Assembly: GCA_016802295.1 (NCBI GenBank)
Contig: JAESIW010000200.1
Span: 4,395,155-4,459,154, forward strand
From: Brachionus rotundiformis
Lineage: Eukaryota > Rotifera > Eurotatoria > Ploima > Brachionidae
Length of the DNA: 64,000 nt
Direction of reading: 5' to 3'
Every line of letters starts with the position of its first letter. Positions within the stretch are counted from its first letter, which is position 1. Made by a program: the position numbers and the translations under genes. Under the pieces are notes generated by a model. It was not told where the DNA came from, made no database searches, and saw nothing but the letters and a program-made list of their open reading frames with translations. Below are positions 48,901 to 61,349 of this stretch, piece by piece.

Positions 48901-51900
48901 ATTAGAGACTTCTTGAAACTCTTCAAAAAGAAGAGCCTGATATTCGAAAACGAATTGCTGAAAATTCACGTCAGATGTATGTCATTCGTTCAAATGAAAA
49001 AACTTTTCAACGAAAATGTGCGGCTTTAGAAGAATTAAATTCGTCAATACTTAAAGAGAATAAAAAATTGAAAGTCGATTTAGTTGAAGCTGAAATTGCG
49101 GTTCAAAATCGACTAGGCTACCTAGAACGATATAAGGATTTAGCAAATTTTAAGATTTCTAGTTTGCAGTCTCAATTAGAAGAGTGTGTACCAAATTCTA
49201 AGCTTGACAAAGTAAATAAAGAGTACAATCAAGTTGTTGAAAATTACCGGCAAATTTTAGATAAGCAAGATCGTAACGAGCAGCTAAGTGTTTCGTTGCA
49301 ACAAACTGAAGAGTTAAATAAAAAATATTCAAGTCAGATTGAATTTTTAAAGCAAGAACTTGAAAGTGCCAAAGAAAAAGCTAATACTATGGAAGAAACA
49401 TTAGAGAGAATGAAAAACTTACAAATACCTGGAACATCTTATAAAATGACTGAAAATGATTCGTCACTGATATCTTTGGCTAAGCGCTTAACTGCTTTAG
49501 AAATGAAAGAATTAAATGAGCGTCAAAAAGCAGACCATGCTCAGCGAATGTATGACCAACAGAGAGTTTTATTAAGAGATATCGAAAATAGAAATATTGA
49601 ATTAGAATACAATTTTTCTCAATTATCTAAAAAGTATTTACAGATAGAAAAAAGTGAGCAGCAATTAAGAGAAAAGTTATCTGAATATATTCCAAAAATG
49701 ATAAATGACCAAGACAAAGCAAGAATTAAAGATCTAGAAAAACAAGAAACTATGCTTAAACTTGAAATTTCAAGACTTCGAGAGCTTACCGAAATTACTC
49801 TTTATCAAGCTGCGTCAACAAAGTTCATAAATGATATTAGCAAGGTTCAGGGTGAAAATCTTGAGCTAATCGATATTCAATCAATAAACGACGATTCAAG
49901 TAATATAGGAAAGCTTCATCGGCAATTGATTTTGATGCAAATATCCGAGGCTACAGCATTACGTAAATTGCAATATGCAGAATCAAAATGTAAGAAATTA
50001 GAGGCTCAATTAGTACGTACTGAACAAAAATATGATAGAGATAATTATGAGTTTTTTACGTGTAAAAAAGAATATATTTCCAAAATATTTTATTTGAGAT
50101 CAACTGTGCAGGATTTAAGGCACAAATATGCCGGTTCGATTCCTTTAAAGCAACAAGAAAAGTTTAATCAGGCCAAAAATAAACTAATTGATATTAAAAA
50201 AGAAATAAATGAAAAGTTAAATAAAACAAATGAAGAAAAGCATGAAATCAGTGATCTTATAGCCGAATATCAGGCTCGTTTGAAAGAAATTGATCTTTTA
50301 AAGAAGTCTGCAGAAATTGGAAAAGATGGAAGTGTTAGATTTAATGAAAAATTCCTTGATTCTTTTAAGCGAATTGAAAATATTAAAATGATGAATCTAA
50401 AATTAGAACGTGCAAACCAAAGGTATAAAGATGAGGTATGTTTTAATTATATATAATATAGGATAAAATATGCTGTAATGTAAAAACTGTATTTAGATAA
50501 AGTTCCTAGAAGAAATGAATCGTAAACATGAAATGAGCATAATTGCTCTAGAAGAGGAAAATCTTAAAATTGAAAGCGAATTTGACCAAAAACTTATTAT
50601 ATGGGAACATAGAGAAGCCGACCTAGAGCGCACTATTGATCAATTAAAAAAACAACACCAAATGATTGAAAACTTGGCAGTTAATGTAAGTTTTTTAATT
50701 TTTTTAAAAATATCAATATAAGAATATTTTCCAAATTCACTAAAAATTTTATTTAACTAAAATTGAAAATTTGGTATTTACAATAAATCTTAAATTAATT
50801 ATCTTTTTATTTTTAAAAATTAAGTTTGAGGAGATTAGTGGTAATATGCCGGATCAGACTTTACCAATATCAAATCAATTAGAACAAGCAATGAATATTA
50901 TTCGATCTCACATAAAACTTTTAGCTGAGGCTAAAATTCAATCCGAGTTGAGTAGTAAACGTATCAAAGACCTGGAAGATACAAATAGGAAACAGGAAAA
51001 TGAAATAAATATCAGAGACAAAGCAATCACAGATTTGCGATTGAGGCTTCCCTCTTCAGTCGATAGGGATAATTTAATAAAAAATTCAATGAATAAGGCC
51101 AAAGATCCGAATTCAGATCCTTGCGAGACTCCTGTTAAAGCAGCTCAAACTACGATCGAAAGTCTTCAAAATTTATTAAAACAACGAGAAGAAAGCATTG
51201 TTAAATATCAAGATATGCTCAAGTTAGCACGAGATGAAATAACAAATATTAACAAACAACATGAGCTAGAGATGAATAATTTACTCGATAAACTCAATTT
51301 AACTCGAGATAGCAATTTAAAAAAACTAAGACAGGACCTGAGTTTTAACAATGGAAACCATGCAATGGTAATGAGTAAAAATCAACTAAATAGACTTCAG
51401 GAACTCGAAGAAATAAATACCGAACAAGATAATACTATAAGTGCCTTGAAACAAAATATCAAAAAACTTAATTCAGAATTAGAAACTTGGAAAACAAGAC
51501 ATGAATTTTTAAAACAAAAAAGTAGTGAAGATATCGCTAAATGCCAACAAGAGCATATTGAATTGGTTGATCGGCTAAATACTCAGATAGAAAAGTATAG
51601 AGCTCAAATTACAGAAAAAGAGTATGAAATAAATAAAGTTCTTGTTGATTTGGAAAATCAAAAGAATTTAAATAATCAATCACCTTCAGCTGAAATTAAA
51701 CATCTAGTTGACAAATTAAAAAAACAGCTAAACGAAAAAGAGGAGCAACATAAAGGATTAAATAAGGCATTAAATGATTTGAGGGCTAATATGCTTGAAT
51801 TAACTGAGACACATTTGATATCAAGATCAGAGGATCAAAACAACGAGAAAAAAATTAAAAGTCTAATCGAAAAAACAACTGCTGAATACCAAGAAAAATT

Positions 51901-53211
51901 ATATTCAATTAGCGAAGAAATGGTTAAACTGAAAAAAGATCTAAAAGAGAAAACTAAAAATAACGATGAATTAACTCTGGAATTAAAATTTTTACAATCA
52001 CAGATCAGTAAGCATCTTCAAACTAATATTTTAGTGTGATAAATTTAAAAATTGTGTCTTTTAGAATCAAAAGACGACAAGATAAAAAAAATTTTAGATG
52101 ATAATCAAAAGCTAATTGATGATGTTAAGATAAATTCAACTAATAAAAATGCTAAAAATATTGAGATTAAATCAAGTGAAACAGAGACTTTAAGGCGTAA
52201 AATACGAAACTTAGAAGATAAATTAAAGAAACAAAGACAAGAATTAATAGAAAATACAGATTACAGAACCAGAAGCAAAGTAAAAGAAAATCATTTTTCT
52301 TTAACAATTTAACATATAAAAAATTTTATTTTTTAGAGTCCTAAAAAGTCTGAAATGGAAAAAATAATTATAAGGTAAAAATTTTGTAAATTATTTATAA
52401 AATTCAGAAGGTTTTTGTTAAAATTAAAAGAGATTAGAATTCTATCTATCTATCTATTGTGTATTTTAAATTATATTTTTCAAATAATAGGACAGTTCAA
52501 AACACAGAAGATAAGCAAAACACTGATAATTACCATTCATTAAAAACCGAGCTAGAACATTGGAAAACCAGATACAATTATGTTCTAAGTGAAAATGCAG
52601 TCTTGATTCGTCAGAAGAACGATTTAGAAGTCGAGGTAATATTTTGTCTAAAAATTATTCTTTTGATTAAAATATTTCTAAGGTATCAAGACTAAATCGG
52701 CTTGTTAATGATGATATTTTGAATGAAAACAAAATTCTTCAAGATGAAATTGATAAGTTTAAATCGAAAAAATCGAAAAACAATCTTAGTTCAAATAATG
52801 TAAGAACTGAAAACAAAGCTCAAATAAGCGTTGAATTGCAAAAATTGAAAGATGAAAACAGCTTATTAAAAAAGTAAATATTTAAAAATTAATTTTCATT
52901 CCAGAAAATTAATTAATTTTTTCACTAAAAAGAAAATGCGCTAAAGTTGAAGAGTTAGAAAAATATGTTGAATATCTGAAAAATGAAAGTTCAAAAAATG
53001 AAGAATTAAACAGTTCTTCTTCTACAACATCTAGCATTAGAAGGGTATTTTTGATATGCTTATAATTGTATCATTGTATTTTTATAAAATGAATTTTAAA
53101 TAGATAGGTGAATCAGGAAAATCAACAGTTGAATTGGAAAAAACAATAGCTTTAATGAAAAAGATAATACATAAACTACAGAAAGAAAATGAATCTTTAA
53201 AAAAAAATTAA
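45968..53211 (+). CDS. CEP290: CEP290 ciliary transition-zone coiled-coil protein
   Basis: Seventeen exons join in consistent phase to give 2,078 residues: 45968-46193, 46249-46436, 46483-46536, 46588-46848, 46895-47176, 47225-47342, 47388-48565, 48617-48835, 48906-50435, 50497-50685, 50825-52007, 52065-52279, 52337-52374, 52491-52635, 52683-52873, 52933-53044, 53104-53211. CEP290 links the ciliary membrane to the axoneme at the transition zone. The protein is almost all coiled coil. Diagnostic blocks in human order are KIRDYESGDYQLQQAVNEIK, QIKIRDRDLDK, LPSGMAPSSQDIISALNEYL, LEMKELNERQKADHAQRMY, SEATALRKLQYAESKC, NQLEQAMNIIRSHIK and finally STVELEKTIALMKKII. It ends just after the last block, so about the last 230 residues of human CEP290 have no counterpart here. 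The human N-terminal head is also shortened. A TCTA microsatellite lies in the intron near 52440. Confidence 0.97.
52440..52457. repeat. TCTA tetranucleotide microsatellite in CEP290 intron
   Basis: Four or so tandem TCTA units in the intron between exons 13 and 14 of CEP290. Confidence 0.8.
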
Positions 53212-53660
53212 ATATATTAAACTAATTTAAATTCAAATTAATTTTTATATAAAATACCAAATATCTTGTAAAATAACTAATAAAAATCCTGAATCTTTTC
53301 AAATTAAAAATTAAATACTTAATATTAAAATATTCTAAAATTTTTGATTTTTTGTTTTATTGTTCAAGTGACTTAATAAAATCATTTTTTGAGTATATCC
53401 ATTCTAATAGTTTTATAATCATGAATAAAATATAACTTTGAAAAAAAATTTATTTTATAATCGATATAATTTTTTTACAAAAGTATTGTAATGTTAGGAC
53501 AAAACAAAAGGCGTTTATACTTTGTTATACAAAACTACGCAGTATAAAATTAATACGTGCATAACATGTCTATTTTAAATAAATATTCTTTACATTCAGA
53601 CATGTTATAAATCAATGAATCAAAATCACTTAATTAACGAAATGTTGTAATTGCAAGAAA
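53212..53660. other. Intergenic, nothing recognised
   Basis: AT-rich 449-base spacer between CEP290 and Axin, both on the plus strand. It probably contains the Axin promoter, but no motif was identified. Confidence 0.5.
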
Positions 53661-55247
53661 ATGTCACAAAATAACGACTTGGATACACTTCTCCAGAATG
53701 ATTCTGGTCGAAAACTTTTCGCTCTCTTTTTAAAAGAGTTTAACAATTCAAGTGATAACTTACTTACTCTTTATTTAATTTGTTCATGTTTTCACAATCA
53801 AAGAGTTGATGATAGACATAGAATAAAGCAAATACTCGAAAAGACTTACCAAGCATGTTTTGTTAAAAACCAATTACCTTACCTCAATCAAGATTTAAAA
53901 CAAAAATTATGTGACAGTCTTAAAAAAAACACCTACAATGAAAGCGTATTTAAAGCTGTCAAAAATGAGATAAAAAAAATTTTAGAAAACGAGTATTATC
54001 CTTTATTTTTGAATTCGAAAATTTATTTGGACAATAATGGAATAAGTGGATCTGAAAAAAAAATTTACCAATTTGAAGAATTTTTAGGAGATCAAAACAA
54101 ATCTTCACAAAATACCAAAAATAACAAAACAATATCATCTACATCAGTCGGTCATAAAAAAAAGTTTTACAAAAATGGTGGACAATTATCTTCAAGCACT
54201 CGTTCTATTAACCATTTAAACGATTCTAATTTATCTCTAAATGTAAGATCTTCTAGACATTATATGCCGCCTAATCCTTACAGTGTTATAACAAAACCAG
54301 TTACAGTTAGTTGCCAAGATAGTGAGATTCAATCTGTAGTATCTCATGATGAACGATATTCAAAACTTGATAAGAATATTAAAAAGAACTTAATGGCTAA
54401 TAAAAATGTATCAATAAACATGCCTGAATTTAAACCAGATCCTGACGAACCAAGTGTGTTACTCAGAACAAATATGCCCAAAAAAACTCAAGTACCACTC
54501 TCAGAGTCAGATCCTAGAAAATTTTTTGAACTAGTATCTTCCAAACTCCAAGATTATATAATGAGCATCAACGGAGACTCAAAACTCAAGAAAAGATCTT
54601 TGTCTAACAGTAATCTACATCTAAATGATGAAGCTAATAACCAATTAGATGAACATTTGGACAGAGTATATAATGTGATGCAAAGTCCTAAAATGTGTGT
54701 CAAAAAAACACACTTTAAGCCAACTCTATCAGTAAAAATGAACAATTTATCACTTAATCAAGGAGTTAAAAATCAAAAGAGTCATCATTTTTATCAATTG
54801 ACTTCGACATCAAAAGAAGTTGATATAGACAGTCAACATAATAACGTTCAGAGTTCAATAGATAGTGGTGTATCAACCAGAAGTGTTGCATCCATCGAAA
54901 GAGTAAACGACTGGTTAGTTAATTCTGAGCAAAAAAGTTCTAAGACATCTAAAATAAAAAAAATAGAAGAAGAAGATTTAAATATTAAAACAACGGTTGC
55001 TTACTATTTGCCAGGGGAAGATCTGGCATATATTTCTACCTTTAATGGTCGACATTTAACTCTTGCCCAATTTAAACAATTGATTACCAAAAAAGGAAAT
55101 TTTAGATACTTTTTTAAAACTAAAAGCGATTTGCTAGAAGAAGAATGTGTCGTTTATCAAGAAGCGACGGATGAGATGGCTTGTGTTCCAATGTATAACA
55201 ACAAAGTTATAGCTAAAATTGAAAAAATTAACGATCTAGCGAATTAA
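53661..55247 (+). CDS. AXIN1: Axin, Wnt destruction-complex scaffold
   Basis: A single exon of 528 codons. Residues about 15-125 form an RGS domain (RKLFALFLKEFNNSSDNLLT, then NEIKKILENEYYPLF), the APC-binding module in Axin. Near 282 SDPRKFFELVSSKLQDYI resembles the GSK3-binding helix (DPQKFAEELIHRLE in human). Near 327 LDEHLDRV matches the beta-catenin-binding helix (LDEHVQRV). The last 85 residues are a DIX domain (TTVAYYLPGEDLAYISTF, LTLAQFKQLITKKG, FRYFFKTKSDLLEEECVVYQ). The order RGS, GSK3 site, beta-catenin site, DIX identifies Axin rather than Dishevelled, which has DIX at the N-terminus. It is much shorter than human Axin1. The N-terminal tankyrase-binding motif is absent because the RGS domain starts almost at the first residue. 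Confidence 0.96.
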   Translation: MSQNNDLDTLLQNDSGRKLFALFLKEFNNSSDNLLTLYLICSCFHNQRVDDRHRIKQILEKTYQACFVKNQLPYLNQDLKQKLCDSLKKNTYNESVFKAVKNEIKKILENEYYPLFLNSKIYLDNNGISGSEKKIYQFEEFLGDQNKSSQNTKNNKTISSTSVGHKKKFYKNGGQLSSSTRSINHLNDSNLSLNVRSSRHYMPPNPYSVITKPVTVSCQDSEIQSVVSHDERYSKLDKNIKKNLMANKNVSINMPEFKPDPDEPSVLLRTNMPKKTQVPLSESDPRKFFELVSSKLQDYIMSINGDSKLKKRSLSNSNLHLNDEANNQLDEHLDRVYNVMQSPKMCVKKTHFKPTLSVKMNNLSLNQGVKNQKSHHFYQLTSTSKEVDIDSQHNNVQSSIDSGVSTRSVASIERVNDWLVNSEQKSSKTSKIKKIEEEDLNIKTTVAYYLPGEDLAYISTFNGRHLTLAQFKQLITKKGNFRYFFKTKSDLLEEECVVYQEATDEMACVPMYNNKVIAKIEKINDLAN

Positions 55248-56320
55248 TAATAATTTTAAGAAAAGAACTACTAAAAAAATTTGATAAATTTTTGATTAAT
55301 GATAAATGATAAATGATATTTTTTTCTAATATAAATAATTAAAAATTGGAAATATCAAAATTTTTTATAAATAATAAATTTTTAATTAAATCTAAAAAGT
55401 TTCTCATCTTTTATTAGACAAAATATATTTATTTATTTAGAGATTAAAGAATTTAAAATTCTTATTTTTTTTAAATCTTTTAATTTTGAAGATTTGTTAG
55501 TCCTGGTAACTGTTAAAAATTTATATAAATGAACAAATAATCGACTTTTTTTTAATTGTATTTCTAATCTTAGTAAACCAAATTTTTCCTTTTCACACAT
55601 TATAAATAGCTTTTAAACTTATTTTTAATTATGTATTTTGTTCTTTTAATTTAAAACAGCTCAATTTTTTTTAATTTTCCCTAAAAACTTTTTAATCAAA
55701 AAAAATATTGTAATATAAGCTAATTTTCCGTTTTCTGAGCTCTTTCTAATTGAAATAAATAAATTCTTTTAATTTCGAAAAAATGTTCACTCTAAAAAAG
55801 TTTTATTCAAAAATTTAATTTTTTACAATTTTTGGTAAATATACAAAGTTAATTCAGAAATTTTTATCAGTTTTTGTTAAAAATAAGAGATCAGTTTCAG
55901 TTTATGGGTCCTAAATTAAAATTCATTTAAAGCACATGTTAACCATTTAAAATTTTTGCTGGTCCTATACAAATCAAGATATTTTCATTAAAATACGATT
56001 GTAAAAGAAAATATGCGTCCTAAATTCATTGACTTATTTATTAAGCTTAATTTATTTAGAATTATTAAAAATTATAATTTAAAAACCCTAGATTTAAAGA
56101 TTTTAATAATTTTAGCGATAAATTTTCTATAATTTATGCTTTTAGCATGCTAAAAATATTTTCGTATTTTCAAGATTTGCAATTGCAAGCAAAAAAATGA
56201 TTTAGATCGATATTGTAAGTATTTCGACCCAGTTTATTAAATTCATAGTTCAAAATAATTTATAATGAATTAAGCTAAACATAAGTCTTAGAATTTTAAA
56301 AGCTCAACCACAATTCAAAA
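55248..56320. other. Intergenic, nothing recognised
   Basis: About 1.1 kb of very AT-rich sequence. I looked for terminal inverted repeats pairing with the region after 58282 and found none by eye. Confidence 0.5.
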
Positions 56321-58282
56321 ATGAAAGTAAAAAAAATTTCCTCATTTATTTCTAGTCAGGATTCTTCGCCTAATATCACTTCAAAACCGAAGACTATCAA
56401 ATCTATCTTAAAGAATGATAATTTAAGCGAGGCTAATCTTACAAAAAAGAGCATAACTAGAATTCTAAACTCAGAAAATTCAATATTACCATGTTCATCT
56501 GGTGAAACTGGCTTTGATTTGGGAAAATCTGTTGAAATAACTACCAAAATACTAGAAGCTCGAATTGAGTCTGACAAAGCTAAAGATTTGGAAAAGAAAA
56601 ACGAAAATCAAAATAAGCAAAAACAAGAGAGCCCAATTAATAAATTGGCAAGAATAGTTAAACGAAAAAGTTACTACCAAGTATGTCAGCGACAAAAAAT
56701 TCGTTTACAACATACAATAAAAGAAGTATTTTCTGAAAGCAATCATTTTCTTCGAAGTTTAGGCTTATGCATAAGCGGAATAGAGTTAAATCCGATCGAA
56801 TTAGATGAGTGTGATTTTCAACTCAAGATAAGACCTCCAACTTCTGAGGCAGCAGATAAGCTCGAACCAAATGTTAACAATTTACTTTATTATAAAGATA
56901 AACATTCAATATCTGATGTTGCATATGACGATTTAAAAAAAATGTGCCATTTACAAATACCTTCAATTTTTAAGTTAAAACAAAGAAGAAGTGAAATAAA
57001 TTCAATGTTTGAAATATTTGAAAATGAAATGGGGGTCTATGTATCCTTGAAAGACAAGTTAATTTTAAGGTTACAAAACTATTATGACGATAATCAAGAT
57101 GAGTTTCTGGCTACCGAAAGAACTTTGCATATTAAATTAGGAGCGGACGGAACCAATATTGGAAGAAATTTAAAATTATTGAATTTTACATTTACTATAA
57201 TAAACGAAGGTGCTAAAGCTAAAACAGCAAATGGAAATTACACAATCGGAATATTTGAAATAGATAGTGAAAATTATGAAGCTTTGGAAAAATGTTTCAA
57301 AGAAATCATTGAAGAATTTCGTCAAATAGAATATATAACTTTAAATAATAAACGTGTTAATCTTGTTTTTTATTTTGCATCCGATTGGAAAATGTTAGCT
57401 CAAAGTTTGGGTCTACAAAGTGCAAATTCTAAATATCCTTGTATTTGGTGCAAATGTTGCAAAGATGATTTTTATAATGTTAATATAGAATGGTCAATAA
57501 CTGATACCAGCAAAGGTTGTAGAACCCATGAAGAGCATATAAAAACAATTAACCAGGCGACAAAAGAACAGAAATTTGGTTATTATAGAGAACCGATTTT
57601 TAAAGATATAATTCCAATAAAAAGATACATAATCGATATGCTTCATTTATATCTGCGTATTTCAGACAATTTATTAAATCTGCTAATAAAAGATTGCCAA
57701 GAAGCTGACAATTTAGATGTGAGTACGATATCAAAATTCGATATAACTGAGTACACCCATCTTGATAAACTTCAAAATACGCTAAAAAACAAATGTAACA
57801 TAAAAATATTATTCCAATGGATACCAGAAACGAAAAAACTAAACTGGCGTGATTTGGTCGGTCCTGAAAAAAACAGACTTTTCGAAAATTTGAGACTAGA
57901 AGAAGTAATTCCTGAGCGTCCCAATTTAGCGTTATTGCAAAAAATATGGGATGAATTCTATTCAATTTTAAAATTAGTTCGTAACAATGAGCTAAATTCA
58001 GAACAGTTAAAAGAAAAGTCTCGGAACTGGCTACTTGACTTTTTGATGATTTACCCGCGAAACTCTGTTACCCCATACATGCATGCATTTGTGTCTCATT
58101 TACATGAATTTGTTAATTTGTATCAAGATATAAATGCATTCAACTGCCAAGGTTTGGAAAAGCTAAACGATATTTCAACAAACCAATATTTTAAAGGAAC
58201 AAATAAAAGAGGTTCTGCCTTGAGACAAATGATGGATAAAAGAAATCGAATGGAATACCTAGCGTATTTAGCAATCAACTAG
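56321..58282 (+). CDS. RNase-H-like DDE protein of transposase ancestry
   Basis: An intact single-exon frame of 653 codons. The first 110 or so residues are polar and basic. The rest reads like a cut-and-paste transposase core. LGADGTNIG places a candidate catalytic Asp at about 276 at the end of a strand. YPCIWCKCC (about 372) is a CxxC zinc-knuckle-like block. RYIIDMLHLYLRISDNLL gives a second Asp at about 439. HAFVSHLHEFVNLYQDINAF, then NCQGLEKLNDISTNQYF, gives a Glu at about 613. The order strand-Asp, CxxC, D-x-LH helix, H-x-x-x-x-H, E-helix parallels RAG1/Transib and CACTA-type DDE enzymes. Similar unnamed proteins, as I recall, are common in cnidarians, sponges and molluscs. No terminal repeats or partner gene were found, so it may be domesticated or an element whose ends I cannot see. 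Confidence 0.7.
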   Translation: MKVKKISSFISSQDSSPNITSKPKTIKSILKNDNLSEANLTKKSITRILNSENSILPCSSGETGFDLGKSVEITTKILEARIESDKAKDLEKKNENQNKQKQESPINKLARIVKRKSYYQVCQRQKIRLQHTIKEVFSESNHFLRSLGLCISGIELNPIELDECDFQLKIRPPTSEAADKLEPNVNNLLYYKDKHSISDVAYDDLKKMCHLQIPSIFKLKQRRSEINSMFEIFENEMGVYVSLKDKLILRLQNYYDDNQDEFLATERTLHIKLGADGTNIGRNLKLLNFTFTIINEGAKAKTANGNYTIGIFEIDSENYEALEKCFKEIIEEFRQIEYITLNNKRVNLVFYFASDWKMLAQSLGLQSANSKYPCIWCKCCKDDFYNVNIEWSITDTSKGCRTHEEHIKTINQATKEQKFGYYREPIFKDIIPIKRYIIDMLHLYLRISDNLLNLLIKDCQEADNLDVSTISKFDITEYTHLDKLQNTLKNKCNIKILFQWIPETKKLNWRDLVGPEKNRLFENLRLEEVIPERPNLALLQKIWDEFYSILKLVRNNELNSEQLKEKSRNWLLDFLMIYPRNSVTPYMHAFVSHLHEFVNLYQDINAFNCQGLEKLNDISTNQYFKGTNKRGSALRQMMDKRNRMEYLAYLAIN

Positions 58283-61200
58283 AATAGATTTTTAAAAAAA
58301 AATTTAAATATTTTTTAGTAAAAAATTCCGATTTTATTTTTAAGATTATTAAAGAAAAAATTTTGTTTAGAAGTTGAATTTAAAAATGTTTTAATTTTTA
58401 TTTTCTAAAAAAAACTTTTTAAGAGATTTTGGTGATTAAAATCTCGCACACAAAATGCTCCACGTATATATTTTTTTCTTGAAGGATTAAATATTAAATG
58501 AAAATAAGTTTTCAATAAAATTAAGAAATACAATATCTTTATAACAATTTTACACTAAGATATAGAAAATAATAATTTATTCAAATTTCATTACTTATTT
58601 AAAAAAAAGAATCGCGATAAATCTACTTAAATAATAATTATTAAACATTTATTTTGTTACAAATTAGAATTTGAATCAATCTAGAAAAATTTAAATCAAA
58701 AATACTATGATAATTTTGATATAACAATTTAATAATTAAATAAAAAAACTATTGATTTATTTTTGTAAAATATTTTCGGATTTCCTAGACTTGTCATGAA
58801 TTTATTCAAAATATTGATTTTTGCCGTTTCACTTTCTCTTACTCTATTAGTTTTTATTTCATAAATATCTTATTCTTTAGGTTTTGTTCTCAATTAGAAA
58901 TAGTTTTTTGGTTGTAAAAGTAAAACCTTTAATAAAATTGACTTTTTAATTGATTATAAATTCATGTTAAAGCATCAAATTTAATTTATTAATTCAAATA
59001 GTATTTATTTTACTTAGTTAATCAAAATTATATCAACTTTATTTAAAAAATCAAACAATACCAGAGATTATAATTAAAAAAAACTTGTTTATAGCTTAGT
59101 AAGAATTAAAACATAATTTTTTGAATTTTTTAAATGTTGAAATTTAATCCAGATTTTAATTTACTAATTTTTTTGAGACAAGTATTTCTATGCTAAAAAA
59201 GAATAGATACTTTGAATTTTTTTGATTTTGGAAGAACTTATGGAATTAAAGTCTCTGAAAATTTCGATTATTATATCAATATTAATAAATAAGTGTCTAA
59301 TTTTGTATGTTTTAACTGCGAGTGATGCTATTTGTTGAGAATATTTTCTTTGTAAAAAAATTCAGCATAATTCACTATTATATAGATAAAAGAGAATTTG
59401 TGTTTGATCGGAGTTATTTAATTTAATACATTTATTATAAAGTTTCAATTTTTACTGTTTTCAAAAATGCAATATTTATAGAAAAGTTGCAGCTAATAGA
59501 TGGAATTAATTATTTTGAATTTTATTATCATAAAAGATATTACAAGATTCATCTAATAAACAAGCTTTCAAAAATTCTTAATCATTTAAGAAAATAAAAA
59601 TCTTAAAATTAAACTTCAAAGTTTTTTGTTTAAAAATAAGAATTAGGATTTAAAAATAATTTTTTTAAAACAATTAAGTGATTACTAGATTTATCATTTC
59701 AAGATAAAATTAATAATATGAGTGTTCAAAATCTTCAAAATCACCTATCTAACGGATTTAAAATAGATTGAATTAACAATTAATAAAAAGCGATTTCCTA
59801 CAAAACAGGTGAATTTAATATGTTTAAAATAGAAATTTTGTCTTGAAGTGTTTATCATCATAAATTTTGCATTTAATTTTTTTAAATTTGCAAAACTGGT
59901 TCTGAACATATTGATGTAACATAAAGCAAAGTTTAATCTTTTGCTTTCATTTTTATTTGCAATTTAATTTAAATTCTATTTGTTTAAATTTTTTGTAATT
60001 TATAATTTAGATTAACTTATAGACGTAGTTCAGTCTTCCAAATAATACTATCATGAGTCTAGTTCCAATAATAACACATTTATTGGTAAGTTTTTTGAAA
60101 TTTAATTAAATCTAATTATTTAAATTTATAATTTTTTTATAATTTCTTAAAGCAAATTTACAAATCCCCCAGCTTTTATCTGAATTAACAAATAAAAAGA
60201 TATTATTTTTTTTAACCAAATAGATTAAATATGAGTTTCAAAATTTATTGAAATTTGCTTCAATCTATCTTGAGCGCTTAGGTCTGATCTTTCTTGTTCA
60301 ATACCAAAAATGAATTGAATTGTTTTTTGTGTCCAAGAAGGACTTGATATATTTTCTTTATAAACTAAAATTAGCTAGAAAATAAAAAAAGAGTAAGGTG
60401 TAATTTTAGACTCAATATTCATTTTTATTTACGTGTTAAATCATTACTTAGAATAAATATTAGTCTTTTTTTAAATATATGTTTAAATAGTATAAACTGA
60501 TATATATTAATAAAATTTAAATTTAGATTTATCATTTATGAATATAATCCAATTATATATTGAATATCATTCTTGATCCTAATTGGTATTGGGGGTATTC
60601 AATCTGAATTAAGTTTGTCTTCTTAAATAGATAAATTGTCATATTCATGAATCAATTAGGAGAAATACAATGAAAAAATATTTTCAATTTTTATAAAGTC
60701 GATATTTAAGTTAGTTATTTCGAATATAGGTTAAACCAGTTTCTTATTAATAATTAAAACGTGAACATAAACTATGAGTCTAATTATATTTTTAAGTTTA
60801 CGGGTCGAATTGCGCTCAAGTACGGATAATTACTTGTTTAAGATTGCAAACCTTGCATAAATTGTTTAAAAAACCTGAATTTGTCATAATAAGAAACTAG
60901 AATACAAGCTAAGATTCTTATTTTTAATTTAGAGCTGAATTTAATTAATTAATTAAATTTAAATTTTGTTACATATGAAATAATATTTTAATAAAGTTAA
61001 TTAAAAAATTAAGATTCGTACCATTTAAATATATTTTGTGCTAGTTTGTGACAAGATAAACAGGAAACTTATTTATAGTAATTTTAGAAAATAATTTTCT
61101 ACCAAAAATGTAATTATTTAACCATATTTGACTTAACTAAAAATGAATTGATAATTAAGATTAGATCCTTCAATTCAATCTATCTATTTTTTCGAAAAAA

Positions 61201-61349
61201 CCAGTTAATATCACAATCACGTGAAAATTAGATATTATTATAATAGAATTATCTCTTTTTGCATTTTATTTTCTATTTTTTAGAGATAAAAGCTAATTTG
61301 ACCAATTTTTTTTATTTTATTTTTTAAAAAATAATTAATTTAAAAGAAA
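58283..61349. other. Intergenic, no supported gene
   Basis: About 3 kb of AT-rich sequence. The one candidate signal is an ATG followed by ten codons and a strong donor (60053-60085, gtaagt at 60086), discussed as a finding. No frame of useful length, repeat or RNA gene was recognised. Confidence 0.5.

Noticed and set aside
57600..57965. 121-codon minus-strand frame
   Set aside because: Antisense of the DDE protein.
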